Origin: Bog-473 sp963838835
Lineage (GTDB): Bacteria > Actinomycetota > Acidimicrobiia > Acidimicrobiales > RAAP-2
Assembly: GCA_963838835.1 (NCBI GenBank)
Contig: CAWITA010000014.1
Location: 62,001-126,000 of the forward strand
Reading direction: 5' to 3'
DNA length: 64,000 bases
Below, piece after piece: positions 12,505-21,175 of this stretch. The position numbers were made by a program, and so were the translations under genes. Under the pieces are notes generated by a model. That model had not been told where the DNA came from and made no database searches. It was given only the letters and a program-made list of their open reading frames with translations. Positions within the stretch are counted from its first letter, which is position 1. Each line of letters starts with the position of its first letter.

Positions 12505-13290
12505 CGGACCGCCGCCCGCTGGTCAGCGGGAACTGGAAGATGCACCACGACCACATCGAGGCGCTGCACACCGTGCGGGACCTCGGCCTGCGCCTGAAGC
12601 CCGAGGACGTCGCACGCGTCGACGTCTCGATCCATCCCCCCTTCACGGACCTGCGCACGGTGCAGACGCTGGTCGAGAAGGAGCACATCCCGGTCGCGCT
12701 CGGCGCGCAGCACTGCTCCGACGAGGACGCCGGGCGCGCGGACCGGCGAGGTGAGCCCGCGCTTCTTGGCCCGGCTGGCGACCGCGTACGTGATCGTGGG
12801 GCACTCGGAACGGCGGATGCTCTTCGGGATGGACGACGCCACGGTGGCGGCGACCCTCCGGGCCGTCCTGCGGCACGGGATGACGCCGATCCTGTGCGTG
12901 GGGGAGACCGAAGCGCAGCGCGAGCGGGGGCAGAACGAGAGCGTCCTGGAGGAGCAGGTGCTGGCGGCGCTCGCCGGCCTGGACGCCGAGGTCGTGGCGG
13001 GCCTGGTGATCGCCTACGAACCGATCTGGGCCATCGGCACCGGGAAGGCGGCCACGGCGGTCGACGCCGAGGATGCGTGCGTGTTCATCCGTTCGCTCGT
13101 GGTCAAACTGGGGGGAGAGGAGGCCGGCGCGAGCGTGCGGATCCAGTACGGGGGCTCGGTGAACGCGGAGAACGCGGCCGACCTGATGGCGGAGCCGGAC
13201 GTGGACGGTCTCCTGGTGGGTGGGGCCAGCCTGGAGGCGGCCGGGTTCACCGACCTCATTCGGGCCACCGCGGCCTGCTACCGTTCCTAG
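12501..13290 (+). pseudogene. tpiA: Triosephosphate isomerase, one frameshift (possibly a sequence error)
   Basis: Triosephosphate isomerase interconverts dihydroxyacetone phosphate and glyceraldehyde-3-phosphate. The N-terminal frame from GTG 12501 gives VSGNWKMHH (catalytic Lys in the NWKM motif) through GAQHCSDEDAG. The +1-shifted frame then continues TGEVSPRFLA, YVIVGHSERR (catalytic His), VIAYEPIWAIGTGKAA (catalytic Glu) and IQYGGSVNAEN to the stop. Removing one G from the GGG at about 12732–12734 joins the halves without loss. All catalytic residues are present, so the enzyme is probably intact in the organism and the break is either recent or an error. Confidence 0.9.
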
Positions 13291-13332
13291 GCCGAACAGG
13301 GCGCATTTCGCCGCGAGTTGGAGGCTCTTCCG

Positions 13333-13581
13333 TTGTTGGCCACGCTGGACGCAGTCACCTGGGTGTACATCGTCATCGAAGTGATCGCCGCGCTCGGACT
13401 GATCTTCCTCATCCTGATGCACAGCGGGAAGGGGGGTGGCCTCTCTGACATGTTCGGCGGAAGCGTGGGAGCCGCCGCCCAGGGCTCGACGGTGGTGGAA
13501 CGCAACCTCGACCGCATCACGGTCACCGTGGCCATCGTCTTCGCCTTGACGACGGTCACCCTGGATCTACGGCTGCAGTGA
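13333..13581 (+). CDS. secG: Preprotein translocase subunit SecG
   Basis: A small membrane protein of about 82 residues with two hydrophobic helices (VYIVIEVIAALGLIFLILM and VTVAIVFALTTVTL) separated by the glycine-rich GGGLSDMFGG loop that is diagnostic of SecG. It is the accessory subunit of the SecYEG channel. No ATG is available; a GGAGG at 13320–13324 best positions TTG 13333 (or 13336) as the start, with TTG 13318 as the longer alternative. Location after tpiA is the standard actinobacterial place. Confidence 0.9.
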   Translation: MLATLDAVTWVYIVIEVIAALGLIFLILMHSGKGGGLSDMFGGSVGAAAQGSTVVERNLDRITVTVAIVFALTTVTLDLRLQ

Positions 13582-15386
13582 GGGGCCGGGGCCTACGCCC
13601 CCGGCGGTGGCAAAGCCTGGTCGGGATGGTCGGAGGCCTTGCCGTGCTCGCTTCGGCGTGCGGGGGCGGGGGCGCGGGGACGACGACGGTCACCTACATC
13701 GGCGTCGCCGGTGGCGCCATCTCGTTCGGCATGACGCAGAGCGTGACCGGGTGCAATCCCAACACACCCGCCGGCGACGTGCCGGGCACCCTGACCGTGC
13801 TCGGCGCCGTGCTGCCCAGTCCCTTCGTCGTCAACAACCTCGGTGCACCGACGGCGAACTCGGACCTGATCGTCTCGTCGGAGCTGGTGAACACCAAACC
13901 CGAGACCATCGTGTACACGCTGAACCCGAAGGCGGTGTGGTCCGACGGGGTGCCGATCACGGCGAGCGACTTCAAGTACGCGTGGGAGTTGCAGCGCGGT
14001 GAGCCGTCGGGCTCCTCGTCCGACATCACGAGCATCGCGGGATACCGCGACATCGACTCGGTCACCGGGTCCAACGGCGGGCACACGGTCACCGTGAAGT
14101 TCAAGACCACGTTCGCCGACTGGCAGATGCTCTTCAGCAACCTCGTGCCGGCCCATGTGATGGAGAAGGTGGGGTGGAACCCGAATTGTGCGACGGTGAG
14201 CCCGACCATCGACCTCTCGGGCGGGCCGTTCAAGATCGGGAGTGTGTCGGCCCAGACGATTCAGCTGGTGCAGAACCCGAAGTGGTGGGGCACCCCGGCG
14301 AACGCCCGATCCATCACGGTCCACCTCGCGTCATCGACGGAGCAGCTGGCCCAGTGGATGGCGTCAGGGTACGTCCAAGTCGCAGAGCCGGCCACGGTCA
14401 CGCCCGGATTCCTGACCCAGATGACGGGGCTGCCGGGCGCGCAGAGCGAGGTGGACACGTCGGCGACGCTGTTGCAGCTCGACATGGCGAGCTCTTTGAA
14501 TTCACCATTGTCGCCCGACCTGCGCGCGGCGGTCGGGCTGACGATCAACCGTCAGGACCTGGTGAACCAACAGGTGAGCTGGGCGGCTCCGGGGCTCACG
14601 GTGGCGGACAGCCATGCGTACGTGCAGGGGCAACCAAACTACAAGCCGACGGCACCAGCCTCTCCGACCACGACGATCCCGCCCCCGACGTCGTCGACGT
14701 CGACCACGGTGATCGGGTCGGGTGGCAGCGTGAACTTCCCGGTGTCGCCGGTACCGGCTCAGGCGGCGGCCTTGATCGAGGCGTCGGGGCTGATCCGCAC
14801 GCCGGGTGACCCGTACTACCACTCCGCCTTCGGCACGCCGTTCGCACTGCACATGGTGTACGACGACACCGACCCGTGGGCAGTGGCGGCCGGTCCCGTG
14901 ATCCGGGACGAACTCGAGGCAGCGGGCTTCGACACCACGCTGCTCCCGGTCGACGGTGCCACCATGACCGGGCAGGTGCTGGCGGCAGGGTTTGCCGACC
15001 TCGCGCTGCTGCCAGTGAACTTCAGCCCGTATCTGAGCCAGATGCTCTCGTGGTACACGACGCTGCTCGGGCCGGCGGGCAAGAACGGGTCGCAGGACTG
15101 GACCGGCTACTCGAGCAACCAGTTCGACCAGCTGGTGGAAACGGCCTCGCAGCAGCTCAACCCCAACACGGCCGCCGGCTACTACGCGCAGGCCGACACG
15201 CTGCTCTGGGACGACATGGTCTCGCTGCCGCTCTTCGCCGAACCGACGGCCCTCGCGTGGAGCAGGCGGGTCGGAGGGGTGACGCCGATGCCCCGCAGCG
15301 ACAGCCTCCTGTGGTTCGCCCAACTGTGGGCTCTGCGGGTCCCGGAGTCGACCAGCAACACGACGCCTTCGCTGCCGGGCCAGTAG
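13578..15386 (+). CDS. ABC transporter solute-binding lipoprotein, peptide type (SBP_bac_5)
   Basis: A 602-residue secreted lipoprotein. The signal peptide ends in a lipobox LASAC (Cys near residue 28), followed by a low-complexity Gly/Thr linker. The body matches family 5 solute-binding proteins (oligopeptide/nickel type): YTLNPKAVWSDGVPITASDFKYAWE is the typical entry signature and LRAAVGLTINRQDLVNQ the mid-protein one. A Thr/Ser/Pro-rich insertion lies near residues 358–375. No permease or ATPase genes adjoin it, so it is an orphan binding protein or works with a transporter elsewhere. The GTG start overlaps the secG stop (GTGA). Confidence 0.88.
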   Translation: MRGRGLRPRRWQSLVGMVGGLAVLASACGGGGAGTTTVTYIGVAGGAISFGMTQSVTGCNPNTPAGDVPGTLTVLGAVLPSPFVVNNLGAPTANSDLIVSSELVNTKPETIVYTLNPKAVWSDGVPITASDFKYAWELQRGEPSGSSSDITSIAGYRDIDSVTGSNGGHTVTVKFKTTFADWQMLFSNLVPAHVMEKVGWNPNCATVSPTIDLSGGPFKIGSVSAQTIQLVQNPKWWGTPANARSITVHLASSTEQLAQWMASGYVQVAEPATVTPGFLTQMTGLPGAQSEVDTSATLLQLDMASSLNSPLSPDLRAAVGLTINRQDLVNQQVSWAAPGLTVADSHAYVQGQPNYKPTAPASPTTTIPPPTSSTSTTVIGSGGSVNFPVSPVPAQAAALIEASGLIRTPGDPYYHSAFGTPFALHMVYDDTDPWAVAAGPVIRDELEAAGFDTTLLPVDGATMTGQVLAAGFADLALLPVNFSPYLSQMLSWYTTLLGPAGKNGSQDWTGYSSNQFDQLVETASQQLNPNTAAGYYAQADTLLWDDMVSLPLFAEPTALAWSRRVGGVTPMPRSDSLLWFAQLWALRVPESTSNTTPSLPGQ

Positions 15387-15482
15387 CCCCGGGGCCTCGC
15401 CCCATCGATGGTCCCGGTTCGCTCAAGTGGGCTGGGACTGACGCGCTACGATCTCCGGACGCTGCATTCCAGTTGCAATCCG

Positions 15483-15566
15483 GTCGGAGTGGCGGAATAG
15501 GCAGACGCGCCAGCTTGAGGGGCTGGTGCCCGCAAGGGCGTGGGGGTTCAAGTCCCCCCTCCGACA
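15483..15566 (+). tRNA. tRNA-Leu (anticodon GAG)
   Basis: An 84-nt class II tRNA. The acceptor stem GTCGGAG pairs with CTCCGAC, followed by discriminator A. The anticodon stem CCAGC/GCTGG encloses the loop TTGAGGG, giving anticodon GAG. A long variable arm (TGCCCGCAAGGGCG) and the T arm GGGGGTTCAAGTCCCCC complete the fold; CCA is not encoded. It is intact and forms the left boundary of the island: its last bases recur in the three relics described below. Confidence 0.96.
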
Positions 15567-15667
15567 CGCAGTTTGACCTGGATGAATGCGCTCGAGTGCC
15601 ACCACGCTGGCACAGGTAGGCGACGTCCGTTGAACCTACGTTGAATAGCGGGATTGAATAGCGGGAT

Positions 15668-16865
15668 TCAACGAGGCGAGATTTCGATCACGTCGGCGCC
15701 AGGTTCGTCCGTCACGGCCTCATCCACCCGCAATAGTGCGCCGAGGCGGTCAGCAACCTCTCGGTGACGCTCGGCGGTGGCGTGCTGGTATCGCAGCGCC
15801 GCCGTATGAGTGCGGTGTTCAAGCCTGTACATCAGCTCAGGGAGTGTGGCGCCCGCCACCGCAGCCCACGTCGCACCGGAGCCCACGCAAGTCGTGGAAA
15901 TGCAGACCTGTCACACCGGCCTTCTCGCATGCATCGGCCCACCTCGGCCGGAACTTGGTCCGGCGCAGAGGGTGGTTCTGCGGACTGGTGAACAGCAAGG
16001 CGTCAGCCTCGGGACCGACGTATTGGGCCAGGTGTTCCTCAATGATTGGGACGAGTTCGGCTGGGATATCGACAGTCCGGTCACTGTTCGCCTTGGGCAA
16101 CTTAAAGACTGTCTTGCCTCCGGCCAATTCCACCAACTGCTCGACGACGTGAATCTTCCGGTGGAGAGGATCGACCCGGGACCGCCGCAGCCGGGCCAAC
16201 CCCCCGAACCGAAGTGAGCACCAGGCGGCCAAGATGACGAGGGCTCGGTAGTGGCCGTCGATGGTGTCAGCGATTGCCAACACTTGGTGCGGCATCGCCA
16301 CCGGCCGCTCTGGTGCGCTTTCCTTGCCAGCGCCCTTGATCCGGCACGGATTGGCAGGGATTCTCTCGTCGTCAACCGCCACGTTGAGGATGGTCCGCAG
16401 CAGTCGGTACGCCTTCGCTGGTTGGGTGCTCGTTGGGTGCTTCGCCCTGGTCTCGGCGAGCCATGTCCGCACCATCTCGACGGAGACGTCACCGAGCGCT
16501 ACATCATCAAAGGTCGGCTCGATCCACCAGGTCCACAACAGGTCATACAGCTCCTTCGTTGTGGGGGAGAGCGGGTTGCCGTTGCGCCCGACACCGAGTG
16601 CCAGCCACCGCTTGGCGTGGGCACCCACGGTCTCCCGGCTTGGCTCAGGTGGCCGCCAGTTCCCCTTCACGATGTCAGCGGAGACAGTCGACAGCCAGGC
16701 GTCTGCATCGGCAACCGTTGCGAAAGTTGTTTCGCCAGCCCGACGCTTGCCGTCCGGTGCGAGGTACGACGCCCGGTAGCGTCCTGACGGCAACTGCCAG
16801 ACGTTCCCGAAGGTACGACGCCCTTTGCGTCTCCGATTACGGGTTATGTCACTCACGTTCATCAT
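15668..16865 (-). pseudogene. Tyrosine recombinase/integrase, one frameshift (possibly a sequence error)
   Basis: Site-specific integrase placed about 100 bp from the tRNA-Leu 3' end and transcribed toward it. The first frame covers an N-terminal DNA-binding arm (FGNVWQLPSGRYRASY), a SAM-like core-binding domain, the first catalytic Arg (AAWCSLRFGGLARLRRS) and HFHDLR. The reading then shifts and continues GSGATWAAVAGATLPEL and RLEHRTHTAALRYQHAT, which supplies the second His and the nucleophilic Tyr. Deleting one G from a GGG just after the HDLR codons (about 15876–15880) restores one protein of about 398 residues. The start at 16865/16862 overlaps the upstream HTH gene. Confidence 0.88.
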
Positions 16866-17346
16866 CCTGCTCATCGAGGAGGCCACGACGTCTCGCCTCA
16901 GCGATCCATCTGCTCGCCGTTCTGTCGGACATATGAAGAGTCGCAGCCACCTCCTTTCTCGGGTCGTACGGGTTCCTCTTCACGATTTTCGCCACCTGAG
17001 CGAGGAGGTCGTCCGAGAATGGCTGTCGCTTTCTCGCTAACGCCTTGGCCTGATCGGCTGCGTGCAGCCACGCTTCTTTGTCCCGTAAGGGATTCTTCAA
17101 TCCAATGGCCATGAATCCCGCCTGCTCGACGGCGGTGTCAAAGATCTTGCTGAAGTTGAGATGGTGCAACATCGTCGGAGTAAGCCCCACGATGTTGAGG
17201 TGCTCGTACAGATATATGGCGACCTCAGTGATAATCGGGCGCCCAGCACTCACCGCAAGGGACACCTTCACCACCGTCGTCGAATCATCCTCCTTGACGA
17301 CCACGTTCAGGTCTACGGATTCTGGAAACAAGGTGCCATCGGCCAA
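16849..17346 (-). CDS. Small protein with C-terminal helix-turn-helix
   Basis: A 165-residue protein. Residues about 120–155 read KRNPYDPRKEVAATLHMSDRTASRWIAEARRRGLL, a helix-turn-helix of the kind found in regulators or excisionase-like proteins of actinobacterial integrative elements. The N-terminal half is beta-rich with no recognised domain. It overlaps the integrase start by about 14 bp, so the two are coupled. The only start in frame is TTG 17346. The frame is open further upstream (PEYYATGRPDTTF), and a tandem duplication sits there, so the true N terminus may have been disturbed. Confidence 0.7.
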   Translation of the reverse strand: MADGTLFPESVDLNVVVKEDDSTTVVKVSLAVSAGRPIITEVAIYLYEHLNIVGLTPTMLHHLNFSKIFDTAVEQAGFMAIGLKNPLRDKEAWLHAADQAKALARKRQPFSDDLLAQVAKIVKRNPYDPRKEVAATLHMSDRTASRWIAEARRRGLLDEQDDERE

Positions 17347-17363
17347 GGGAACGAACGTCGTGT

Positions 17364-17448
17364 CGGGGCGTCCAGTGGCGTAGTACTCAGGTTTGCCGGA
17401 TGAGGGGGGCGTCCGGTGGCGTAGTACTCAGGTTCATTGCCGGATGAG
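17364..17448. repeat. Tandem 42–44 bp duplication
   Basis: Two imperfect copies of a unit running from GGGGCGTCC through GTGGCGTAGTACTCAGG to TTGCCGGATGAG lie head to tail (17364–17404 and 17405–17448). They differ by one substitution and short insertions. The unit length is not a multiple of three, so the duplication breaks the upstream reading frame of the HTH gene at 16849–17346. Confidence 0.8.
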
Positions 17449-17782
17449 GGGGACGCACCACGTCATCAACCTCTCTGGTTTCGCCCTGGTGGACACTGCG
17501 TGGCAGGGGCTTGAAGGCATCGACGGTGTGGAAGTCATCCGGTCCCAAGTGTTTGCCGGCCCGTTCAAGGACGGCACGCTGCTAGTCGAGGCGCTCATTA
17601 GGCTTCCGGAAGGCGCTGACGGTGGTGAAGTCGAGGTTCACCAGAATCTCCCTGCCAAAGTGGCGTTCGACAAGTCAGAAGTGGCCGACGGTCTCTTGGT
17701 GGTAGAGACGCTGAGAGAGATTCTCAAATACGTCCGGAGTGAAGTGTTGCCTTTGCTAGAGCCATTCGGTGCGGCTCCGTGA
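17444..17782 (+). CDS. Hypothetical acidic protein
   Basis: About 112 residues from ATG 17444; a longer TTG start at 17393 lies in the tandem repeat. The protein is acidic with alternating hydrophobic residues (FALVDTAWQGLEGIDGVEVI, LLVVETLREILKYV) and codon use like a real gene. No family is recognised and no strong ribosome binding site is visible. It converges with the tiny zinc-type gene at 17807–17941. Confidence 0.45.
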   Translation: MRGTHHVINLSGFALVDTAWQGLEGIDGVEVIRSQVFAGPFKDGTLLVEALIRLPEGADGGEVEVHQNLPAKVAFDKSEVADGLLVVETLREILKYVRSEVLPLLEPFGAAP

Positions 17783-17806
17783 ACGAGACCGTTGACCAGC
17801 AAGGTT

Positions 17807-17941
17807 TCACTGAATGGCTTGAAGTGTCCGGCGAACACACTCCTCGCACCAGCACGATTCGCCGTTTGGTGTGGGTGTCGCCAAGGCGGTAGCGGCGGCA
17901 GACAGACGAGTACCGCAACCGGAGCAATGGCGGGATTCCAT
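17807..17941 (-). CDS. Tiny zinc-ribbon-like protein (44 aa), copy 1
   Basis: A 44-residue reading frame starting ATG 17941. It begins MESRHCSGCGT and later has SCWCEECVRR: two CxxC-type knuckles about 20 residues apart, a plausible single zinc site. Function is unknown. Support comes from a paralogous frame at 18531–18695 with the same N terminus and from conservation of about 60 bp upstream of both starts, suggesting a shared promoter or leader. Confidence 0.5.
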   Translation of the reverse strand: MESRHCSGCGTRLSAAATALATPTPNGESCWCEECVRRTLQAIQ

Positions 17942-18010
17942 CGTGCTTTCAGACCGAGATTACGCACCGGGGTGCGACGCACGATTCCTGGCTCGACACA
18001 GAACGGGACG
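17908..18010. repeat. Repeat R3 copy 1 (5' end of small zinc gene plus its upstream region)
   Basis: About 100 bp shared with 18661–18770 at roughly two-thirds identity by eye. Landmarks in order are ACCGCAACCGGAGCAA, GGGATTCCA, a diverged middle, then GCGCACGATT-like and GGCTCGACnCAG blocks. Part is the start of the small Cys-protein gene on the minus strand, the rest its upstream DNA. Confidence 0.65.
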
Positions 18011-18196
18011 GGGCGTGTCGTTGACCGGCAGAGGTTCACCCGTGGACCCCTGCCCACAAACGGCTCTGCACGATTGGGATAGACCCGGGTTCGATCCGGT
18101 GTGAACTTTGGGGACGTGTGCGATGACAAAACGTCGCCCTGGTAACCAGGCCAAACGGCGTAGGGTTGACGAAGGTACAAAAAGGAGGGATTCGGC

Positions 18197-18469
18197 ATGG
18201 CACCCATCGATCTGGATGCCAATCGGGACCTCGCAGAGCAGCTCTTGGGCAAGACCCTCGGGCCGGCCAGGGTCATTGAAGCGAGAGGGTCACGAGGTAC
18301 GAGCGCAGACGGCACCGACGTGTACAACCTGGAGCTGGAGCTGGAGCTGAGGCCCCCGTTCCCCGTAAATCTGAAGCTTCTTAAGGAATGTCAGGCGTGG
18401 TACCAGATCCATTCAGGCGTCAAGGTGTTGATGCGAACGCATTCCAGGCCGGCACCTTCCGAAGATTGA
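18197..18469 (+). CDS. Hypothetical 90-aa protein
   Basis: Starts at ATG 18197 behind a strong ribosome binding site (AAAAAGGAGG, spacing about 8). The acidic protein has a short Leu/Glu run (LELELELRPPFPVNL) and a C-terminal WYQIHSGVKVLMRTHS. No known family or membrane segment is seen. The good leader and coding character make it a likely real gene of the island. Confidence 0.65.
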   Translation: MAPIDLDANRDLAEQLLGKTLGPARVIEARGSRGTSADGTDVYNLELELELRPPFPVNLKLLKECQAWYQIHSGVKVLMRTHSRPAPSED

Positions 18470-18530
18470 ACTTGCTCGCCTGTCAACGACCGTCGTGTGG
18501 CTCGAAAAGCTCTAGAGGGCCGGACCCCGC

Positions 18531-18695
18531 TCAAATCCGAATCGCCACTTGTCCCCGCATGTGGATGCCCCCATGTGCGCCGTAGACCATCTTGTCCATG
18601 GGTGCCCACTTCGCCGGGACGGTGGAACACTTCGGCACGTCGGTGGCAGGGAGGGACAGTTCAGTGCCGCAACCGGAGCAAGGGCGAGATTCCAC
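18531..18695 (-). CDS. Tiny zinc-ribbon-like protein (54 aa), copy 2
   Basis: A 54-residue frame from GTG 18695. It opens VESRPCSGCGTELS, near-identical to the paralogue at 17807–17941 over the first 14 residues. It then diverges (DVPKCSTVPAKWAP) and lacks a clear second CxxC pair. The upstream DNA is also conserved between the copies. It may be a decayed duplicate. Confidence 0.42.
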   Translation of the reverse strand: MESRPCSGCGTELSLPATDVPKCSTVPAKWAPMDKMVYGAHGGIHMRGQVAIRI

Positions 18696-18770
18696 GGTGA
18701 TCGACACCGAGGCTATGCAGACGCCTTCTGGCGCACGATTTCAGGCTCGACCCAGCGGCGGACCTGATAG
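18661..18770. repeat. Repeat R3 copy 2
   Basis: Second copy of the repeat at 17908–18010, same orientation. It covers the beginning of the minus-strand frame at 18531–18695 and about 75 bp upstream of it, with the shared blocks GCCGCAACCGGAGCAA, GCGCACGATTTCAGGCTCGA and CCCAGCGG. Confidence 0.65.
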
Positions 18771-18855
18771 AGGGGCGCTCTGGCGTGGGCTCTTTTGTTG
18801 GACCGATGATGTGCTGAGATACCGCAGCGCCAACAACCTCTTGAGGAGGTGACGA

Positions 18856-20418
18856 TTGAAACGGGCTCTGAGGAGAGCGATCCCATGGGCGGCACTAGCC
18901 CTCGTAACGGCAATGGCCGCTGGCGGAGCCGTATTTGGCATTGTGGAAGCGCCTTCGGGCACGCCGAGCGCCACTTCTCGACAATCGCTTTCTTCACATC
19001 CGCCGACGCCCACGACCCGTCCGCCGGTCGCCCCGGCGTCGGTAACTCCACCTGGTCCCCCTGACCCTCCTCCACCGGGACCTCTCACCGTCAATGGCCC
19101 TGCGTGGGCGGGCCATGGGGATCTGGCCTTCGTCTCCTCCGGCCAGCTTGAAGTGCTCTCGAACGCAGGAAGCCTGATCACCATCACCGGACCGAGCGGC
19201 GACGGATTCGACAGCAATCCAGCCTGGTCCCCAGACGAACAGTGGCTTGCGTTCTTGCACACCGGACCCGCCAACGGATTCGAGCTACCGGCTCCCACCC
19301 TCTGGCTGGTCGAGGCCGGATCTTCCCAAGCCGAGGAAGTCGCCGCCGCCGGGGTCGGCATGTTTGCCTGGTCCCCGGTTGCCTCGGTGCTGGCCTATAC
19401 CGTGGCACCCGGTAACAACCCGGTCTTCGGCCCTGAGGACGTGTGGATCGACGATCCGGGCTCACCCCCTTCGAGTGTGCCTGTCGGTATGGGCGACGGC
19501 GTGGGCTCCATCGTGTGGTCGCCCGACGGCAGCGAACTGGCTTTTGACGATTCCGTCTTCGGGCGCCCTGCGACAGGGACCTCTCCGGCGACCCAACCGT
19601 TGGGGCGGGTCGGCACCATCTCGGTCAACGGTGGCTCGCCGGTCAACGTCTATCAGTTGAGCGGAACGGGGATCGATCTGGCTGGCTGGTGGCCCGAGGG
19701 GGGTGGGCTCTTGTTCTGGGAGGACACAGTGTTCTCCGCCTCGATTGAAGAGGATGGCCTCACGCTCTACAGCCTCGAGTTTGGCAGCGAGCAACCGGTG
19801 GCACTCACGACCTCGCTGGTGGGCTCTACCTGGTTGGCACCCCAACCCGGTGGAAGCACAGTCGCCGTCGTCTCAGGCGGAGGCCGAACCATTTGGAGCA
19901 CAGGGCGAGACGTCGACCTGTGCAGTTTCCCTACGGCCACCTGCCGATCGGAGCCCATCCCCGCCGGCACGGTGGGACTGGCCCCCAGTTGGTCATCATC
20001 TGGTGCGCTCATTTTCTCTGTGGCCTCCGCCGCCGGCCCCTTTAACACGACCGGTACTGCCGACTTTTCACCGGGTTGGATGGCCCAATGGAATGCGACG
20101 AGTGCTCTGTGGGCGATGGTCCCCGGCCAAGCACCGAGTCCCATGACCTCAACACCTGCTGGATCGTTGCTGGCGGTTCCGAACGCTCACGGGAGCACGA
20201 TGGTCGTGGTCGCAGACGACGATTTGTGGTTGACCAACACAAGTGGTGCCCCGGCGGTACGGGTGGCCGGACCGCTCTACTCAACGATTGGTCCCAGCGG
20301 CTTCTACGGCGAGGTTGATTGGGCGAGCACATTCGCTTGGTCAACTGCCGCAGGTCTTCGGCAAGGATCAACGCTGCTCGACGAGATACCGTCACTTTCA
20401 GATGAGGAGTTGCCGTAA
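18856..20418 (+). CDS. Secreted or membrane-anchored beta-propeller protein (WD40/PD40-like)
   Basis: A 520-residue protein starting TTG 18856 behind GAGGAGGT. The N-terminal signal/anchor is AIPWAALALVTAMAAGGAVF, followed by a Ser/Thr/Pro-rich spacer to about residue 80. The body has TolB/PD40-type blades, e.g. SNPAWSPDEQWLAFLHTG, MFAWSPVASVLAYTV and SIVWSPDGSELAFDD. Such domains sit outside the membrane and mediate protein or ligand contact; no enzymatic residues are evident. A strong inverted-repeat array follows its stop codon. Confidence 0.75.
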   Translation: MKRALRRAIPWAALALVTAMAAGGAVFGIVEAPSGTPSATSRQSLSSHPPTPTTRPPVAPASVTPPGPPDPPPPGPLTVNGPAWAGHGDLAFVSSGQLEVLSNAGSLITITGPSGDGFDSNPAWSPDEQWLAFLHTGPANGFELPAPTLWLVEAGSSQAEEVAAAGVGMFAWSPVASVLAYTVAPGNNPVFGPEDVWIDDPGSPPSSVPVGMGDGVGSIVWSPDGSELAFDDSVFGRPATGTSPATQPLGRVGTISVNGGSPVNVYQLSGTGIDLAGWWPEGGGLLFWEDTVFSASIEEDGLTLYSLEFGSEQPVALTTSLVGSTWLAPQPGGSTVAVVSGGGRTIWSTGRDVDLCSFPTATCRSEPIPAGTVGLAPSWSSSGALIFSVASAAGPFNTTGTADFSPGWMAQWNATSALWAMVPGQAPSPMTSTPAGSLLAVPNAHGSTMVVVADDDLWLTNTSGAPAVRVAGPLYSTIGPSGFYGEVDWASTFAWSTAAGLRQGSTLLDEIPSLSDEELP

Positions 20419-20423
20419 CCCCT

Positions 20424-20475
20424 GGTCCACCCAGGGTATGGGTGGACCCATAAGCAGCCTGCTTACGGGTCCACC
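20424..20475. terminator. Three-arm inverted repeat, terminator-like
   Basis: Six bases after the stop of the beta-propeller gene. GGTCCACCC (20424–20432) is a perfect complement of GGGTGGACC (20440–20448), and the latter also pairs with GGGTCCACC (20467–20475). Inside the second stem TAAGCA/TGCTTA forms a further 6-bp stem. The two hairpins are mutually exclusive. No T run follows, so Rho-independent termination is possible but unproven. Confidence 0.6.
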
Positions 20476-20545
20476 GGACTGCGCCACGTCGCCGGGTCGA
20501 TAGGACAACTACGGTGCATCGAGGGCAAGTTCTCGCTTTCTCGGA

Positions 20546-21175
20546 CTATGTCCCCCTGGTCAATCCCGACTCCAACGTCCGCCTAAGTTCAGCTCCGCAT
20601 AGGTGGCTGTCTGCGAACGCTGCCTCGGAGCACAGCAACACGCCTGGTTGCGGAATGTTCGACCAGACCCCATCGACCGCTAGGACGATCACGCCAGCAG
20701 GTACCCGTTTAGCGCCGACCTGGTACTCATCCATGATGGCTTCAGCGATGTCCTTCATTGACAGCCAATCGAAGGAATCGTGGAGTGTTCGACGCCTGTG
20801 CTGTCTGTTATCTCGCCACCACGCAAGTGCGTGCTGACAAGACCGTCGGGCCGCCTCTTGCAGCGGAGGGCAACGAGCAAGATGATCGAAGTCACGGGGG
20901 CTGAGCAGCTGGTCCATCTGCGCCCGCTCGCCTAGCTGGTTCAAACCCTTTTCTTGGACGTAGCGGTGCCACCATTCGGTCCATCCCTCAGATGCTTCTA
21001 CCAGTTCACTTGCACTGAGTCCGAGGTCGATGAGTTCGACGCCACCGGCAAGCTTGGGAGGCACCTCAGGACCTGATGGAGCTAGTTGGCAGGCATCCCG
21101 CACGTAGAGAAGTGCGTGCGCCGTTTGACCCCCTCCCACCGCCACACGCCATGATTCTGATCCGGCTAACCGCAT
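20546..21175 (-). CDS. Hypothetical protein, 209 aa
   Basis: A soluble protein with a Trp/His-rich central region (EGWTEWWHRYVQEKGLNQLG; HALAWWRDNRQHRRR) and a hydrophobic C-terminal third (AGVIVLAVDGVWSNIPQPGVLL). No signal peptide, membrane helix or known motif is seen. Composition and codon use look coding. It is convergent with the beta-propeller gene across the inverted-repeat array. Confidence 0.55.
   Translation of the reverse strand: MRLAGSESWRVAVGGGQTAHALLYVRDACQLAPSGPEVPPKLAGGVELIDLGLSASELVEASEGWTEWWHRYVQEKGLNQLGERAQMDQLLSPRDFDHLARCPPLQEAARRSCQHALAWWRDNRQHRRRTLHDSFDWLSMKDIAEAIMDEYQVGAKRVPAGVIVLAVDGVWSNIPQPGVLLCSEAAFADSHLCGAELRRTLESGLTRGT

Noticed and set aside
17638..18327. 229-codon minus-strand frame
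   Set aside because: Basic, Pro/Arg-rich translation without features. It conflicts with the hypothetical gene at 17444–17782, the zinc-type frame at 17807–17941 and the 90-aa gene with a strong ribosome binding site.
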